From Chitinophagaceae bacterium (GTDB lineage Bacteria > Bacteroidota > Bacteroidia > Chitinophagales > Chitinophagaceae), in assembly GCA_016706055.1 (NCBI GenBank), contig JADJKL010000016.1, forward strand, positions 1 through 62,332: DNA of 62,332 nt. Direction: 5' to 3'. A program made the translations under genes and the position numbers. Every line of letters starts with the position of its first letter. Position 1 is the stretch's first letter. Positions 17,528-28,159 of this stretch are shown piece by piece. The notes beneath the pieces were generated by a model that saw only the letters and a list, made by a program, of their open reading frames with translations, was not told the origin of the DNA and ran no database searches.

Positions 17528-17791
17528 TTAATGTTTTTTTGTCTTAGGCTTTCTTGCCTTGTGATGATGTTTTCTTTTTATCGCTGCTTTTTTTGTCGGT
17601 GTCGTGGTTTTTTTCTTTTTAATACCACTTTGAGCCGCGGCTGGCTTAGCTGGTGCCGGAGTAGTGTTTGTCATTGCAGGCTTAGTAGCAACGACTGCTG
17701 CATGTTTTACCGGTTGCTTTTGTGCAAGCTGTGCATTTGATATTGTTCCAAAAGCTAGAATTGCCAAGGCCGGAAGAATAATCTTTTTCAT
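17528..17791 (-). CDS. small secreted Lys/Ala/His-rich protein, 87 aa
   Basis: Begins with a clear signal peptide (MKKIILPALAILAFGTISNA). The rest is Ala/Pro/Thr-rich, then extremely basic (KKAAIKRKHHHKARKPKTKKH). It resembles histone-like tails in composition but is exported, so binding to nucleic acid or acidic surface polymers outside the inner membrane is only a guess. A strong terminator follows. It is a single-gene unit. Confidence 0.65.
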   Translation of the reverse strand: MKKIILPALAILAFGTISNAQLAQKQPVKHAAVVATKPAMTNTTPAPAKPAAAQSGIKKKKTTTPTKKAAIKRKHHHKARKPKTKKH

Positions 17792-18119
17792 TACAGATTT
17801 TTTTAATGATTAAATATTGACACTGTGAAGATGATATAGAATTTTGTGCCGGTAAAATACTGAGGCGCTGTTAACCGGTGGTTAACGTCCTTTAACAAAA
17901 GCAAAAAAGATAAGGAGTTTTCGATAAGTATCTGAGTGATGCAAAATGCCGAATAGAATTGATGCAGCACAAGGGTGCGACGCAAGGGACGATGATAGTA
18001 GTAATGTAGCTGGGTAAATAAATACAAGATTTATTCTGGAATAGATAGATAGAGATTTTTCATAGGAATGAAAGGCAAAAACTCAATACGAGATTCCTTC
18101 CTTCGTCGGAATGAAAAAA
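17792..18119. other. intergenic stretch without a recognised gene
   Basis: The 403-base gap between the start of the small basic protein gene and the end of ftsZ holds no convincing gene. A 74-codon minus frame (17803-18027) lacks protein-like composition. The part next to 17791 must carry the promoter of the basic protein gene. A short inverted word, ATTCC with GGAAT around TTCCTTCGTC, lies near 18092-18112. The ftsZ terminator follows. Confidence 0.5.
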
Positions 18120-18141
18120 CCCTCCGGTAGAAACCGGAGGG
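18120..18141 (-). terminator. terminator behind ftsZ (end of the division cluster)
   Basis: CCCTCCGG (18120-18127) and CCGGAGGG (18134-18141) form an 8-bp GC-rich stem with a 6-base loop. On the minus strand a run of six T follows. It lies 54 bases after the ftsZ stop and marks the end of the 17-kb dcw transcription unit. Confidence 0.88.
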
Positions 18142-18194
18142 AACAACTAAAAAACATTAGCATTTAGCTAAGGCTTCATTGGAACGAACTAAGA

Positions 18195-20210
18195 TTAATC
18201 CGGCTTGTCGCCGTCTAAGAATGTATTAATAGTGCTGAGTTGTGCTTGATTATTTTTGTCAGATTTGACTTCGACGCTACTGTAAAAATTTTCTACCTGG
18301 GAATTGCTGTTGTACAATTCCATATTGCGGCGGATATAGGCCGGAACAGTTTCAAACTCATTATTCGGGTCAGCAGCGTTAACATTGAAAGACAAGTTTC
18401 TCAACTTGTGCAATCGTTCGGCTGCCCTACGTTTTTGTTCTTCGGTTTCGTCCTGCATAGCAGAATCCTCAACCTCGGGAAACAAAGGTGTCTGAGCCTG
18501 ATGAGCCAACGGCATATCCGCCGCAGGAATGTCATCCCGTTCTACCAGTTGCATTTGTAAATTGAGGAGATCCTCCTCTTCTTCATCTGCAACCTTCTTT
18601 GAAGAGACCGGTTTTTCGGCAGAAGTGTTTGAGGCATTGGCCTCTGCTTTTGATTCTGCGTAGATATTGGACGGTCTGGCCAGATAACCACCCGATGCTG
18701 CAGGCACCGAGCTTGTACTAGTACTATCTTTCTTACTGAGAATCAACTCAGCATCTATTTCTTTAATTGATTGTTGGGGAACGGATGGCTTGTTCGGAAA
18801 CGAATTTATACTTTCATTTTTTACTGCTGTCGACAATTTGTCAACAGTAGATGCACTATGCATTTCATTGGTAGAATTACTAAGTATATTTCCCTCTTTC
18901 TTTTCAGCCTTTAATTCAAAATGAATAATTTCCGGCGCCTCATCTTCTTTGATATCCGTAATATCAATAACAGGTGATTCCATTTCCGGCACCTCTTCTA
19001 CTAATGTTGGCATCAAATACTGTAGCGATTTTTCTTCGGAAGCTATTGGCATCATTTCATCTTCTACTTTTATCTCTGCCTTTACTTCCTCCTCCATCAT
19101 TTCCATTTCTCTTTCTAATACAGCACTACTGTTTTCCAATTTGATAACAGGAGTTTCTGTTTCTTTCGGCGTTGCCAATACCATTACAATCTTTTCTTCT
19201 GGTTTTGGTTCAACTTTTTTTGGTTTTGATTTTGCAAATGGATCTTTATGTTCGAAACCAGTTGCAATCAGCGTAATACCAATCTTGTCTTCCAATGTGC
19301 TGTCATAGCCCATACCTAGAATTACATCCGTATCATCACCTGCCTGCTCCAATAAATAATTCTGAATAACTTCTACTTCGTCCATGGTGTACTCATGTTC
19401 GCCAGTAGCTGAATTAATATTTATCAATATCCATTTAGCTCCACGGATATCATTATCATTCAGCAACGGAGAATTAATTGCTGCTTCTATTGCCTTCTGT
19501 GCTCTGTTTTCTCCAGATGCTACAGCGTTGCCAAGTATAGCAACACCACCGTTACGCATTACTGTGCATACATCGGCAAAGTCAACATTGATCTGACCAG
19601 TGCTGTTAATTACATCGGTAATACATTTAGCAGCAGTTGCCAATACATTATCTGCTTTTTCAAATGCTTCCCGCATTTTTAAATTACCAAACTGATGACG
19701 TAGTTTATCATTACTAATTACAAGTAATGTATCTACATATCCTTTTAACGTTTTTATTCCTTCTTCAGCTTGCAACTGACGTTTCTTTCCTTCGTAAGCA
19801 AACGGAGTGGTAACGATACCTACTGTAAGGATACCAAGGTCTTTACAAATTTTTGCAATGATGGGAGCACCACCAGTGCCTGTGCCACCACCCATACCAG
19901 CAGTGATGAAAGCCATCTTTGTATTTACTTCCAAAATCTTTTTTATTTCTTCTAAAGATTCTTCTGTGGCCTGGCGACCAATCTCTGGATTAGCACCAGC
20001 ACCTAAACCTTGCGTAAGGTGTGGACCCAATTGAATTCTATTAGGTATGCCGCTGTTGGCCAAAGCCTGCGAGTCGGTATTACAAATTATAAAGTTTACG
20101 CCGTCTATCTCCTGACTATGCATGAAATTAACAGCATTACCACCGCCGCCGCCAACTCCGATTACTTTTAGTATGGATGATTTTTCTTTAGGCAAATCGA
20201 AATGTATCAT
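18195..20210 (-). CDS. ftsZ: cell division GTPase FtsZ with long C-terminal extension
   Basis: Tubulin-like GTPase that builds the Z ring. GVGGGGGNAVN at 19-29 and the tubulin signature GGGTGTG at 108-114 bind GTP. The GTPase core ends near residue 330. At 671 residues the protein is far longer than E. coli FtsZ (383), because an acidic, low-complexity linker of about 290 residues follows. VPAYIRRNMEL at 622-632 resembles the FtsA-binding C-terminal peptide of other FtsZ proteins. Here a further 39 residues follow, ending STINTFLDGDKPD. It is last in the dcw cluster, 89 bases after ftsA. Confidence 0.97.
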   Translation of the reverse strand: MIHFDLPKEKSSILKVIGVGGGGGNAVNFMHSQEIDGVNFIICNTDSQALANSGIPNRIQLGPHLTQGLGAGANPEIGRQATEESLEEIKKILEVNTKMAFITAGMGGGTGTGGAPIIAKICKDLGILTVGIVTTPFAYEGKKRQLQAEEGIKTLKGYVDTLLVISNDKLRHQFGNLKMREAFEKADNVLATAAKCITDVINSTGQINVDFADVCTVMRNGGVAILGNAVASGENRAQKAIEAAINSPLLNDNDIRGAKWILININSATGEHEYTMDEVEVIQNYLLEQAGDDTDVILGMGYDSTLEDKIGITLIATGFEHKDPFAKSKPKKVEPKPEEKIVMVLATPKETETPVIKLENSSAVLEREMEMMEEEVKAEIKVEDEMMPIASEEKSLQYLMPTLVEEVPEMESPVIDITDIKEDEAPEIIHFELKAEKKEGNILSNSTNEMHSASTVDKLSTAVKNESINSFPNKPSVPQQSIKEIDAELILSKKDSTSTSSVPAASGGYLARPSNIYAESKAEANASNTSAEKPVSSKKVADEEEEDLLNLQMQLVERDDIPAADMPLAHQAQTPLFPEVEDSAMQDETEEQKRRAAERLHKLRNLSFNVNAADPNNEFETVPAYIRRNMELYNSNSQVENFYSSVEVKSDKNNQAQLSTINTFLDGDKPD

Positions 20211-20299
20211 AGTGTTGAATTTAAGCTCTCTTCATCTTGTCAGACTTCAAAAGCTATTGACAATTGGGTTAGTTGTTTTCTTTAAACAGTTTTTAATTC

Positions 20300-21673
20300 T
20301 TACAAGTGCTTATCTTCTTCTTCTTTGAACAGATCAATGATTCTGTCTTTGAACTTGCCCCAGAAGCCAGTAAGATTTTTACGACGAGCCATTTCATTTT
20401 CATTCACCTCTTCTTCAGTTTCTACAGCTACTTCTTCTGCACCATTATTTTTTAAAGCTGAAGGCACATCCATTTTCTTGTATTCTTTATCAAACATTTT
20501 CCGGTTATGTTCGAAATCATCATACCCTTTCAGTATAAGACCGATACAAGTGGAATAAGTAGGCTTGGCTAGTTCTTCAATATGTCCACCAGCAAGATGT
20601 TCATTCGGAAAACCTATTCTTGCAGGCAATCCTGTTACATATTCTGTTAACTGAATAAGATGCTTTAATTGAGAACCACCACCTGTTAAGATGATACCAC
20701 CATTCAACATTCTGTTTTCTAAACCAACTTGCTTCAAGTGATAAGTAACAAAATCCATGATCTCACTCATTCTAGCCTGAATGATATTCGCAAGGTTTTT
20801 TACACTGATTTCTTTTGCAGGCATTCCTCTTAATCCAGGAATAGTGATGTATGCATTTGCTTTTGCTTCGTTTGCCAATGCACTACCAAACTGTACTTTC
20901 ATTTGCTCAGCTTGTGTTTTTAAAACACCAAGTCCAGTTTTAATATCATTGGTAATATTTTCTCCAGCAAAAGGAATAACAGCAGTGTGCTTTAAAATTC
21001 CTTCGTAGAAAACAGCAAGGTCTGTTGTACCACCGCCAATGTCAACGATAGCAACACCTGCTTCTAAATCTTCCTGTCCCATTACGGCAGAAGAAGAAGC
21101 TAATGGCTGTAATACCAGATCCTTTGTAATCAATCCAGCTTTCTCTACACTGCGATTGATATTCTTGATTGCATTTTTATCGCCAGTGATGATGTGGAAG
21201 TTGGCGCCAATCTTCACACCACCATATCCAATCGGGTTAGGGATGTTCTGAAAGTTATCTACAGTAAATTCCTGTGGTATCACATCAATAATCTGATCTC
21301 CAGCAGGAATATAAGTTTTGTACTGATCGTCAATCAACTGATCAATTTCTTTTTGAGTAATCTCTTCTTCTGTACGTTGCCTTACAATATCACCTCTTGT
21401 TTGTAAACTTTTAATGTGATGACCAGCAATTCCGACATACACTTCGTTTACATCAAGATTAGGGTTAGATGCAAAGCAGTTTTCTAAAGCACTTCTGATA
21501 GCTTTAATTGTTTCATCAATGTTGAGCACCTGTCCGTGCTTTACACCGTTGGAATTGGCTTTTCCAAAACCGAGGATCTCCAGCTTGCCGTACTCGTTTT
21601 TTCTTCCGGCAATTACTGCGATCTTGGTCGTTCCAATGTCCAAGCCGACAATAATGGGTTGTTCGTTGTTCAT
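20300..21673 (-). CDS. ftsA: cell division protein FtsA
   Basis: Actin-like ATPase that anchors FtsZ to the membrane. VGLDIGTTKIAVIAG is the first phosphate loop, VDIGGGTTDLAVF the second, and LTGGGSQLKHL the adenosine motif. Residues 83-160 contain the FtsA-specific 1C domain. The C-terminal GFWGKFKDRIIDLF forms the amphipathic membrane-binding helix. Length 457 is slightly above the E. coli protein (420). It lies 53 bases behind ftsQ. Confidence 0.96.
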   Translation of the reverse strand: MNNEQPIIVGLDIGTTKIAVIAGRKNEYGKLEILGFGKANSNGVKHGQVLNIDETIKAIRSALENCFASNPNLDVNEVYVGIAGHHIKSLQTRGDIVRQRTEEEITQKEIDQLIDDQYKTYIPAGDQIIDVIPQEFTVDNFQNIPNPIGYGGVKIGANFHIITGDKNAIKNINRSVEKAGLITKDLVLQPLASSSAVMGQEDLEAGVAIVDIGGGTTDLAVFYEGILKHTAVIPFAGENITNDIKTGLGVLKTQAEQMKVQFGSALANEAKANAYITIPGLRGMPAKEISVKNLANIIQARMSEIMDFVTYHLKQVGLENRMLNGGIILTGGGSQLKHLIQLTEYVTGLPARIGFPNEHLAGGHIEELAKPTYSTCIGLILKGYDDFEHNRKMFDKEYKKMDVPSALKNNGAEEVAVETEEEVNENEMARRKNLTGFWGKFKDRIIDLFKEEEDKHL

Positions 21674-21725
21674 AATTGTTGTTTTTTAGTTGTTGTTGTT
21701 TTTATCGAAATCGTTCTTATTAATT

Positions 21726-22869
21726 TTAATTGTATCCATGATCCTGCTCCACCGTAACCTTTGGCGGCATTACCGCTTTAGGTTTTTTCTTTTCCGGTTT
21801 TGAATTTTCATTCTTCTCTACTGGTTTCGGCTTTTCAGTTTTCCCTGCCTTTACGGCAGGCAGGTTTTCTTCTTCTTTTGAAGAAGAAGATTTCAAAGGG
21901 TTGGGATTGCTATTCTTCTCAGGGTTAGTTCTTTTTAATTCTTCCAATGCAGGATCATCACTTAATGTTGAATCTTTTTCCAACTTAATAATAGCAGGCA
22001 TTACATTCGATGTTGTTTCTTTTTCTGCTTCTTCTGACTGACGTAATAATTTTTCTACGTTCTTTTTCAATTGTTCTGCATCCACTTTCCGATCCAACGC
22101 TGATTTTGAGACCACTACCTGGCCTTTGTACTGCACATCTATTATTTTATACTTGTCGAAACCAGTTTTACTCAATACCTGTTTGTAAAAAATCATCAAG
22201 CGGTTGAATTTCTTTTCAATGTTTTCGCCATTGCCAAGTTTTACAAGATGATTGCCCACCAATGGAATCATTTCAAAATTTCCATCATCAGTAATATCAA
22301 TCTGTGCCACCTGCGACATCCAGAAAGGATTGTTCTCAATAAACTCAGCAACGTTTGTTACCTGCTTTAAGAACAAACTATCTGCTGCATTCATTTTTCT
22401 TATCAGCATACCCAGTAAACACCGGCACTCTTGCACTCAATTTATCTGATAAAGGCATTTTCTTTCCATTGTCATTTATATAAAATGAATTACCATCTGT
22501 TGTAAATATTCTTGCTATCGGTTCTTTCTCCGTTATGGAAACATGCAATACATCTTTATTATCGAAATACATATCTGCTTCATCAACCCATGTGTTTTTT
22601 TCCAGCATTTGCTCGAGTTCATACAAATTGAATGCAGCAATTGGATCACCTTTTAGCGGACCTTTTGTGGCTTTAAAAAGCAATTGCTCTACATCTTTAT
22701 TATCTATGAAAAGATTATTCTTACCACCTTCAATTGAAATTGTGTAGTCTTTGCAAAGTCCATTGTTCTTTTTGGTGATGGCTGCCAACAACAACGAAAC
22801 CATGCCTCCGCCAATGCAAAGCCATATTGCTATAAATAATACTTTTCTTATAGTTGTTTTTGCGTTCAC
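21726..22869 (-). CDS. ftsQ: cell division protein FtsQ, frame broken once
   Basis: Membrane protein of the divisome linking FtsZ/FtsA to the wall machinery. One N-terminal transmembrane helix (VLFIAIWLCIGGGMVSLLLA), then a POTRA-like domain (YTISIEGGKNNLFIDNKDVE) and the beta domain. The frame breaks in an A run (plus-strand Ts at 22394-22398), between FTGYADKK and NAADSLFLKQV. The Lys/Pro/Glu-rich C-terminal tail (about 90 residues) is longer than in E. coli and contains a palindromic stretch, CCTGCC-TTTAC-GGCAGG, near 21847-21863. It lies 3 bases after murC. Confidence 0.88.
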
Positions 22870-22872
22870 TGT

Positions 22873-24296
22873 TTATAAATCTTTTAATTCATTTCTAATT
22901 GGTTCTATCAGCATGTCAATATCCCCTGCTCCTGCTGTTATCAATATTTCGCCAAATTCTTTATTCAATGTTTTAGCATAATCATTTTTAATCCAATTCA
23001 ACAATTCTTCACTTGTCATAACTTTCTTTCTTTCACTGTTCATTTTCTCCAGAATCATTTCGCTGCTTACTCCTTCAATCGGCAATTCTCTTGCAGGATA
23101 AATCGGCAACAAAATCACTTCGTCTGCCAGATCAAGCACTTCTGCAAAGCCATCGGCCAAATCTTTTGTTCTGCTGTACAAGTGTGGTTGAAAAATAACC
23201 GTACACTTTTTTTGCCTGAACAATGATTTTGCTCCGTTGATTAAAGCCCTTAACTCTTCCGGGTGATGTGCATAGTCATCAATAAAAACCAGCCGGTCAT
23301 TTTTGATAACATATTCAAATCTTCTTTTCACCCCTTTGAAGCTTTCTACTGCTACTTTGATCTTCTCATTCTCAATTTCCAAAGAACTGGCTACCGCAAT
23401 CGCTGCAATAGCATTTTCAACATTGTGCATTCCACCCATATTCAGTTTCACATTCTCCAGCACATTATCTTTCATCAACACATCAAACTCATAACTTCCA
23501 TTCATCATCCTGATATTAGCAGCATATACATCGGCACTTTCGTTTTGCAGGCTGTATGTAAGCATATTATCACCTACTAATTCCTTTCCTCTTTTTAATC
23601 CAAACTGCTTCACCACTAATCCGCCAGGTCGTACTCTTTTACTGAAATCAATAAAAGCATCTTCCATGGCTGCTGCCGTACCATATATATCCAAATGGTC
23701 CGCATCCATTGCTGTAATGATGGCTACATCCGGGCTTAATTTCAAAAAACTTCTATCGTACTCATCTGCTTCAATGACACAAACATTTTTTCACTGCTCC
23801 AAAAATTCGTTCCGTAATTCACTGCAATGCCTCCGAGAAAAGCATTACACCCAAATCCACTGTGCCGAAGCAAATGACCAACCATAGTTGTAATCGTTGT
23901 TTTGCCATGAGTGCCTGCTATACATATATTAAAAGAACTTGCTGTTATAATCTGCAACACATCGCTTCTCTTTACCACTTTGTAACCATTCTCCCGGTAA
24001 TACACCAGCTCTTCTTGCTCTGCCGGAATAGCCGGTGTGTAAATAACCAAGTCAACTTTTTTTGGACGCAGTTCAACATTAGCGGTGTAATGAACAGCAA
24101 TGCCGCTTGCTTCCAATTCTTTTGTTAGCACGGTTGGTGTTTTATCGTAACCACTCACTTTTACTCCCCCAGCATGGAAGAATCTGGCAATTGCACTCAT
24201 GCCGATTCCTCCGATTCCGATAAAATACACTTCATTCAGTTTTTCAATCCCTCGAAAGGGAGCATTCATAAGGACAGTATTGTTTGTTTTGCTCAA
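22873..24296 (-). CDS. murC: UDP-N-acetylmuramate--L-alanine ligase MurC, frame broken once
   Basis: Adds L-Ala to UDP-MurNAc in the cytoplasm. FIGIGGIGMSAIA is the UDP-binding N-terminal motif and AGTHGKTTITTM the ATP P-loop. DDYAHHPEEL and TAGAGDID lie in the C-terminal domain. The frame stops early near 23742. One missing A in the run at 23786-23791 restores NVCVIEADEYDRSFLKLSPD, which is the expected sequence. Start ATG at 24296 is 6 bases after murG. Confidence 0.93.
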
Positions 24297-24302
24297 GGTG
24301 GC

Positions 24303-25391
24303 TTAAATCAATTTTAAAATTTCATCGGCTATTATCTTATCAGCGTTTGTTATTGCCAATTTTGAAATATTACTTTCCAATTCTTCTTGCTTCCCTTTAT
24401 CCTTTGCCAGTTCAATCGTCATAAAGACCAGCTTCTGCATTGCTTCTGTATCTTTTACCATCAATGCTGCATTTTTTTTTATCAGTGCCATTGCATTCAC
24501 CGTTTGATGATCTTCTGCTGCAAATGGATACGGAACAAATAAAACCGGTTTTTTTGCCACACATAATTCAGCCACAGTCATTGCTCCTGCTCTTGCTACT
24601 ACTATGTCTGCCGCTGCGTATGCATATTCCATTTGTGTGATAAATTCATTTACCCAAACTCCCTGCTTCCCTTCTGCTCTTAGTTTTCCTTTTTCAGCAT
24701 ATGGTTTACCAGTTTGCCAAATTATTTGCAAACCTGCATCTAACAACAAATCCAAACCTTTATCAATTGCTTCGTTAATTGATTTTGCACCAAGGCTACC
24801 ACCAACTACCAGTACTGTTGTTTTTGCTTCATCCAGCGAGAAAAAATTTATTCCTTCCCGTCTTGAAACCGATGCATCAGTAATTGATTTTCTTACAGGA
24901 TTACCCGTTACCATTATTTTTTCCTTCGGGAAAAATTTTTCCATTCCATCAGTACCAGTAAAAACCTTTGTTGCATTTTTACCAAGCATTATATTTGATT
25001 TTCCGGCAAATGAATTTGACTCATGTATAAAAGTGGGAATCCTTTTTGCCTGTGCTACTCGCAACACCGGATAACTTGAATAACCGCCCACACCAATCAC
25101 AGCATCTGGTTTAAATCTTTTTACAATGGAACGAACCTGTAAAAAACTTTTTGCTAGTTTAAATGGCAAACCAACATTTTTTATCAAAGAACTTCTGTTG
25201 AATCCTGCTATATCCAGGCCTTCAATTTTATAGCCCGCCTGCGGCACTTTTTCCATTTCCATTTTCCCTTTGGCTCCTACAAATAGTATTTCAATCTTCT
25301 CGTCAATCTTCTTCAATGCATTAGCAATTGCTATTGCCGGAAAAATATGTCCACCGGTTCCTCCTCCTGCTATTATCACTCTTTTACTCAT
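24303..25391 (-). CDS. murG: undecaprenyl-PP-MurNAc-pentapeptide GlcNAc transferase MurG
   Basis: GT28 glycosyltransferase that turns lipid I into lipid II on the inner face of the membrane. GGGTGGHIFPAIAIA is the N-terminal lipid-binding loop. GGYSSYPVLRVA and GGSLGAKSINEA are typical, and ARAGAMTVAELCVAKKPVLF matches the UDP-GlcNAc-binding motif. Length 362 is usual. It lies 9 bases downstream of ftsW and 6 bases upstream of murC. Confidence 0.96.
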   Translation of the reverse strand: MSKRVIIAGGGTGGHIFPAIAIANALKKIDEKIEILFVGAKGKMEMEKVPQAGYKIEGLDIAGFNRSSLIKNVGLPFKLAKSFLQVRSIVKRFKPDAVIGVGGYSSYPVLRVAQAKRIPTFIHESNSFAGKSNIMLGKNATKVFTGTDGMEKFFPKEKIMVTGNPVRKSITDASVSRREGINFFSLDEAKTTVLVVGGSLGAKSINEAIDKGLDLLLDAGLQIIWQTGKPYAEKGKLRAEGKQGVWVNEFITQMEYAYAAADIVVARAGAMTVAELCVAKKPVLFVPYPFAAEDHQTVNAMALIKKNAALMVKDTEAMQKLVFMTIELAKDKGKQEELESNISKLAITNADKIIADEILKLI

Positions 25392-25400
25392 TCTACTCAG

Positions 25401-26669
25401 TTATTTTGCAAATTCAGCTGCAGCTTTTCCTTCCAATAGTTCTGCATTTCTTGCCACACTTAATATGATACCAATTGCAAGGCAGGTAAATATGAAACTT
25501 GTTCCACCCATACTTACCAATGGCAGCGTAACACCTGTTACCGGAAATAAATTCACCGTTACAGCCATATTCGCCACAGCCTGTATTGCTAGTGTAAAAC
25601 TTAATCCCAATGCCAGGAATGCACCAAAAGCAAAAGGACATCGTTTAAAAATTCGTATACACCTATATAGAAATACCAAATAGATAAACATGATAAATGC
25701 ACCACCGACTAATCCGTACTCTTCAATGATGATTGCATAAATAAAATCATTATAAGCTTGCGGTAAATAATCTCTTGTTGTGCTATTACCTGGACCAACA
25801 CCAAATATGCCACCATTGGCAATAGCAATTTTTGCCTGATTTACCTGGTAGGCATCATTATCTGTTTCCTTACTTCCGTAAATAAAACTTTCCATTCTAC
25901 CAATCCATGTATCTACACGGCCAAATAATGTAGAAGAAGATTTTTTTACCGGAGCTACGACTTCATCATTCGTTGTTTTTCCATGCCGCATTACTGCAGC
26001 TGAAATAAGAAACACAATTGGTATCAATGCAATTCCAATAGTCGCCAAAATATGTTTTGTACTTACTCTTCCTATAAATAATAACAATAAACAACTTGCC
26101 CCCAATAGCAAGGCTGTAGATAAGTTAGCCGGAGCAATGAGTAAACAGGTTAATGCAACTGGTGTCATCACCGGAATGAACCCTTTTTTGAAATCTTTTA
26201 TTACATCCTGCTTCTTACTAAGCAATCTTGCGAGGTACATGAATAGAGCCAACTTTGCAAAATCGGATGTCTGCATGGTCATATTGATCAATGGCAAACG
26301 AATCCATCTGCTTCCTTCATTCATCTTTACCCCAAAAAACAATGTATAGAATAATAATACCAGCGATATGCCGAATGCAATTTTTGCAACTCTTGAATAG
26401 AAAGTATAATTAACAAGATGAGCAAAATAAATCACCATTATTCCAACAAGTATAAAAGCAATCTGCTTGAAAAGATATATCTCCGTATTTCCTTTATAAT
26501 TCTTGTATGCTAAAGATCCTGTAGCACTATAAACAGCCAATAAGGAAACCAGCGTCAGCAACACCACCAATGCCCAGATAACCTTATCACCTTTTGTTTT
26601 GCTAATAAGATTATTGGTATTGAAGGAATTCCTCAACCCACTAAATCGTATGTCTTTTGCTACGTCCAT
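25401..26669 (-). CDS. ftsW: septal peptidoglycan polymerase FtsW
   Basis: SEDS-family membrane glycosyltransferase that polymerises lipid II during division. About ten hydrophobic segments. MNEGSRWIRLPLINMTMQ matches the conserved NGARRWI-like loop, EEYGLVGG the acidic loop, and FPVTGVTLPLVSMGGTSFIF the C-terminal SEDS signature. It works with the FtsI-type transpeptidase encoded upstream. It lies 6 bases behind murD. Confidence 0.95.
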   Translation of the reverse strand: MDVAKDIRFSGLRNSFNTNNLISKTKGDKVIWALVVLLTLVSLLAVYSATGSLAYKNYKGNTEIYLFKQIAFILVGIMVIYFAHLVNYTFYSRVAKIAFGISLVLLFYTLFFGVKMNEGSRWIRLPLINMTMQTSDFAKLALFMYLARLLSKKQDVIKDFKKGFIPVMTPVALTCLLIAPANLSTALLLGASCLLLLFIGRVSTKHILATIGIALIPIVFLISAAVMRHGKTTNDEVVAPVKKSSSTLFGRVDTWIGRMESFIYGSKETDNDAYQVNQAKIAIANGGIFGVGPGNSTTRDYLPQAYNDFIYAIIIEEYGLVGGAFIMFIYLVFLYRCIRIFKRCPFAFGAFLALGLSFTLAIQAVANMAVTVNLFPVTGVTLPLVSMGGTSFIFTCLAIGIILSVARNAELLEGKAAAEFAK

Positions 26670-26675
26670 ATTTAC

Positions 26676-28016
26676 TTATAAATCTTTTACTACTTGTTTA
26701 AACTGATTGCCTCTGTCTTCATAGTTTTTAAATAAATCAAAACTTGCACAGGCTGGACTCAATAACACTGCATCTCCTTTATCTGCAAAATGAAAAGCTG
26801 CATGTACTGCTTCTGCCGCCGTTGATGTATTTACTATCGTACTCACTTTATTTCCAAATGCCTCATGTATTTTTCTATTGTCTGTTCCCAGGCAAATGAT
26901 TGCTTTTACTTTTTCATTTACCAATTCATCAATCAATGAATAATCATTTCCTTTATCAACGCCGCCCAAAATCAGAATAGTTGGTTTAGTCATACTTTCC
27001 AACGCATACCAAGTAGAGTTTACGTTTGTTGCTTTGCTATCATTAATAAATTCAACTCCCCGAACTGTTGCCACATGTTCCATGCGGTGCTCAAGGTTTT
27101 GAAAATTCTGCACTGCATCACGGATTTTTTCTTTCCGGATGTCGAGTGTTGTAGCTGCCACACAAGCTGCCATAGTATTGTACTGATTATGCTTTCCTTT
27201 CAAAGCAAAATCAAATACACTCATTGTTGTAAAATCCTGTCCTGTTCTTACGTACATGTCTCCGTCTTTAATAAATGCGCCGTTTGGTAATTCTTTTTTC
27301 ATACTGATTGGCAGTTGGTTAGAATGAATATTGAATTTGTTTAGATATTCCATAGTTACTTCATCATCGCAGCAATAAATAAAATAATCTGTTGATTGCT
27401 GATTCATTGTTATGCGAAACTTACTTTTTATATAATTCTCAAATTTGTAATCGTAACGGTCAAGATGATCTTCTGTGATGTTTGTCAGAATTGCAATGTC
27501 GGGTCTGAATGTTATTATATCATCCAATTGAAAACTGCTAACCTCTACCACATACAATGCTGCTGGTTTTTCAGCAATTCTTCTTGCGAATGAATCACCA
27601 ATATTTCCAACCATCGCACAATCAAGACCAGCTTCGTGACAAATGTGATGAGTCAATGCTGTTGTCGTCGTCTTTCCATTACTTCCAGTGATAGCAATTA
27701 TTTTGCTATCTCCTTTGAAGCGATACGCCAGCTCTATTTCACTTATCACTTGAATTCCCTTTTCACGGATTATCTTCATCATCTCTGTCTTTTCAGGAAT
27801 GCCCGGACTCTTCATTACTTCATCTGCATTCAGAATTTTCTCAGATGAATGCTTGCCTTCTTCAAAATCAATTCCGGCATTCATCAACTCGTTACGATAC
27901 TCATTTTTCAAAGAACTTCCATCCGAAAGAAATACATCATATCCCTGTTGCTTCGCTAGTAGTGCGGAACCCACACCACTTTCACCACCTCCCAATATGA
28001 CAAACCTTTTAATCAT
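26676..28016 (-). CDS. murD: UDP-MurNAc-L-alanine--D-glutamate ligase MurD
   Basis: Adds D-Glu to UDP-MurNAc-L-Ala. The P-loop is TGSNGKTTTTAL. EVSSFQLDDI and HRMEHV are typical, and LSPACASFDLFKNYEDRG the C-terminal signature. The frame is open up to 28040, but the ATG at 28016 (MIKRFVILGGGESG) starts directly at the UDP-binding domain and is preferred. The 143 bases up to mraY show nothing else. Confidence 0.95.
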   Translation of the reverse strand: MIKRFVILGGGESGVGSALLAKQQGYDVFLSDGSSLKNEYRNELMNAGIDFEEGKHSSEKILNADEVMKSPGIPEKTEMMKIIREKGIQVISEIELAYRFKGDSKIIAITGSNGKTTTTALTHHICHEAGLDCAMVGNIGDSFARRIAEKPAALYVVEVSSFQLDDIITFRPDIAILTNITEDHLDRYDYKFENYIKSKFRITMNQQSTDYFIYCCDDEVTMEYLNKFNIHSNQLPISMKKELPNGAFIKDGDMYVRTGQDFTTMSVFDFALKGKHNQYNTMAACVAATTLDIRKEKIRDAVQNFQNLEHRMEHVATVRGVEFINDSKATNVNSTWYALESMTKPTILILGGVDKGNDYSLIDELVNEKVKAIICLGTDNRKIHEAFGNKVSTIVNTSTAAEAVHAAFHFADKGDAVLLSPACASFDLFKNYEDRGNQFKQVVKDL

Positions 28017-28159
28017 GCTCAAAATCATTGTACGGAACATGATTCTTCATAAGTATTGGATTCAAATACAACTGCACCACAATTCGGTTAAATCAGAACT
28101 TTAGTTTTCTTGGGCCTTCGTTTTGGTTTTTCAATAAACTTTTTATTCAAAGTCAATTT

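Noticed and set aside
17803..18027. Minus-strand frame of 74 codons between the basic protein and ftsZ
   Set aside because: No ribosome site, family or export signal. It lies in the upstream region of the 87-residue gene.
21847..21863. CCTGCC-TTTAC-GGCAGG palindrome in ftsQ as a mobile repeat
   Set aside because: It is a single short copy in a low-complexity tail of ftsQ, with no second copy found here.
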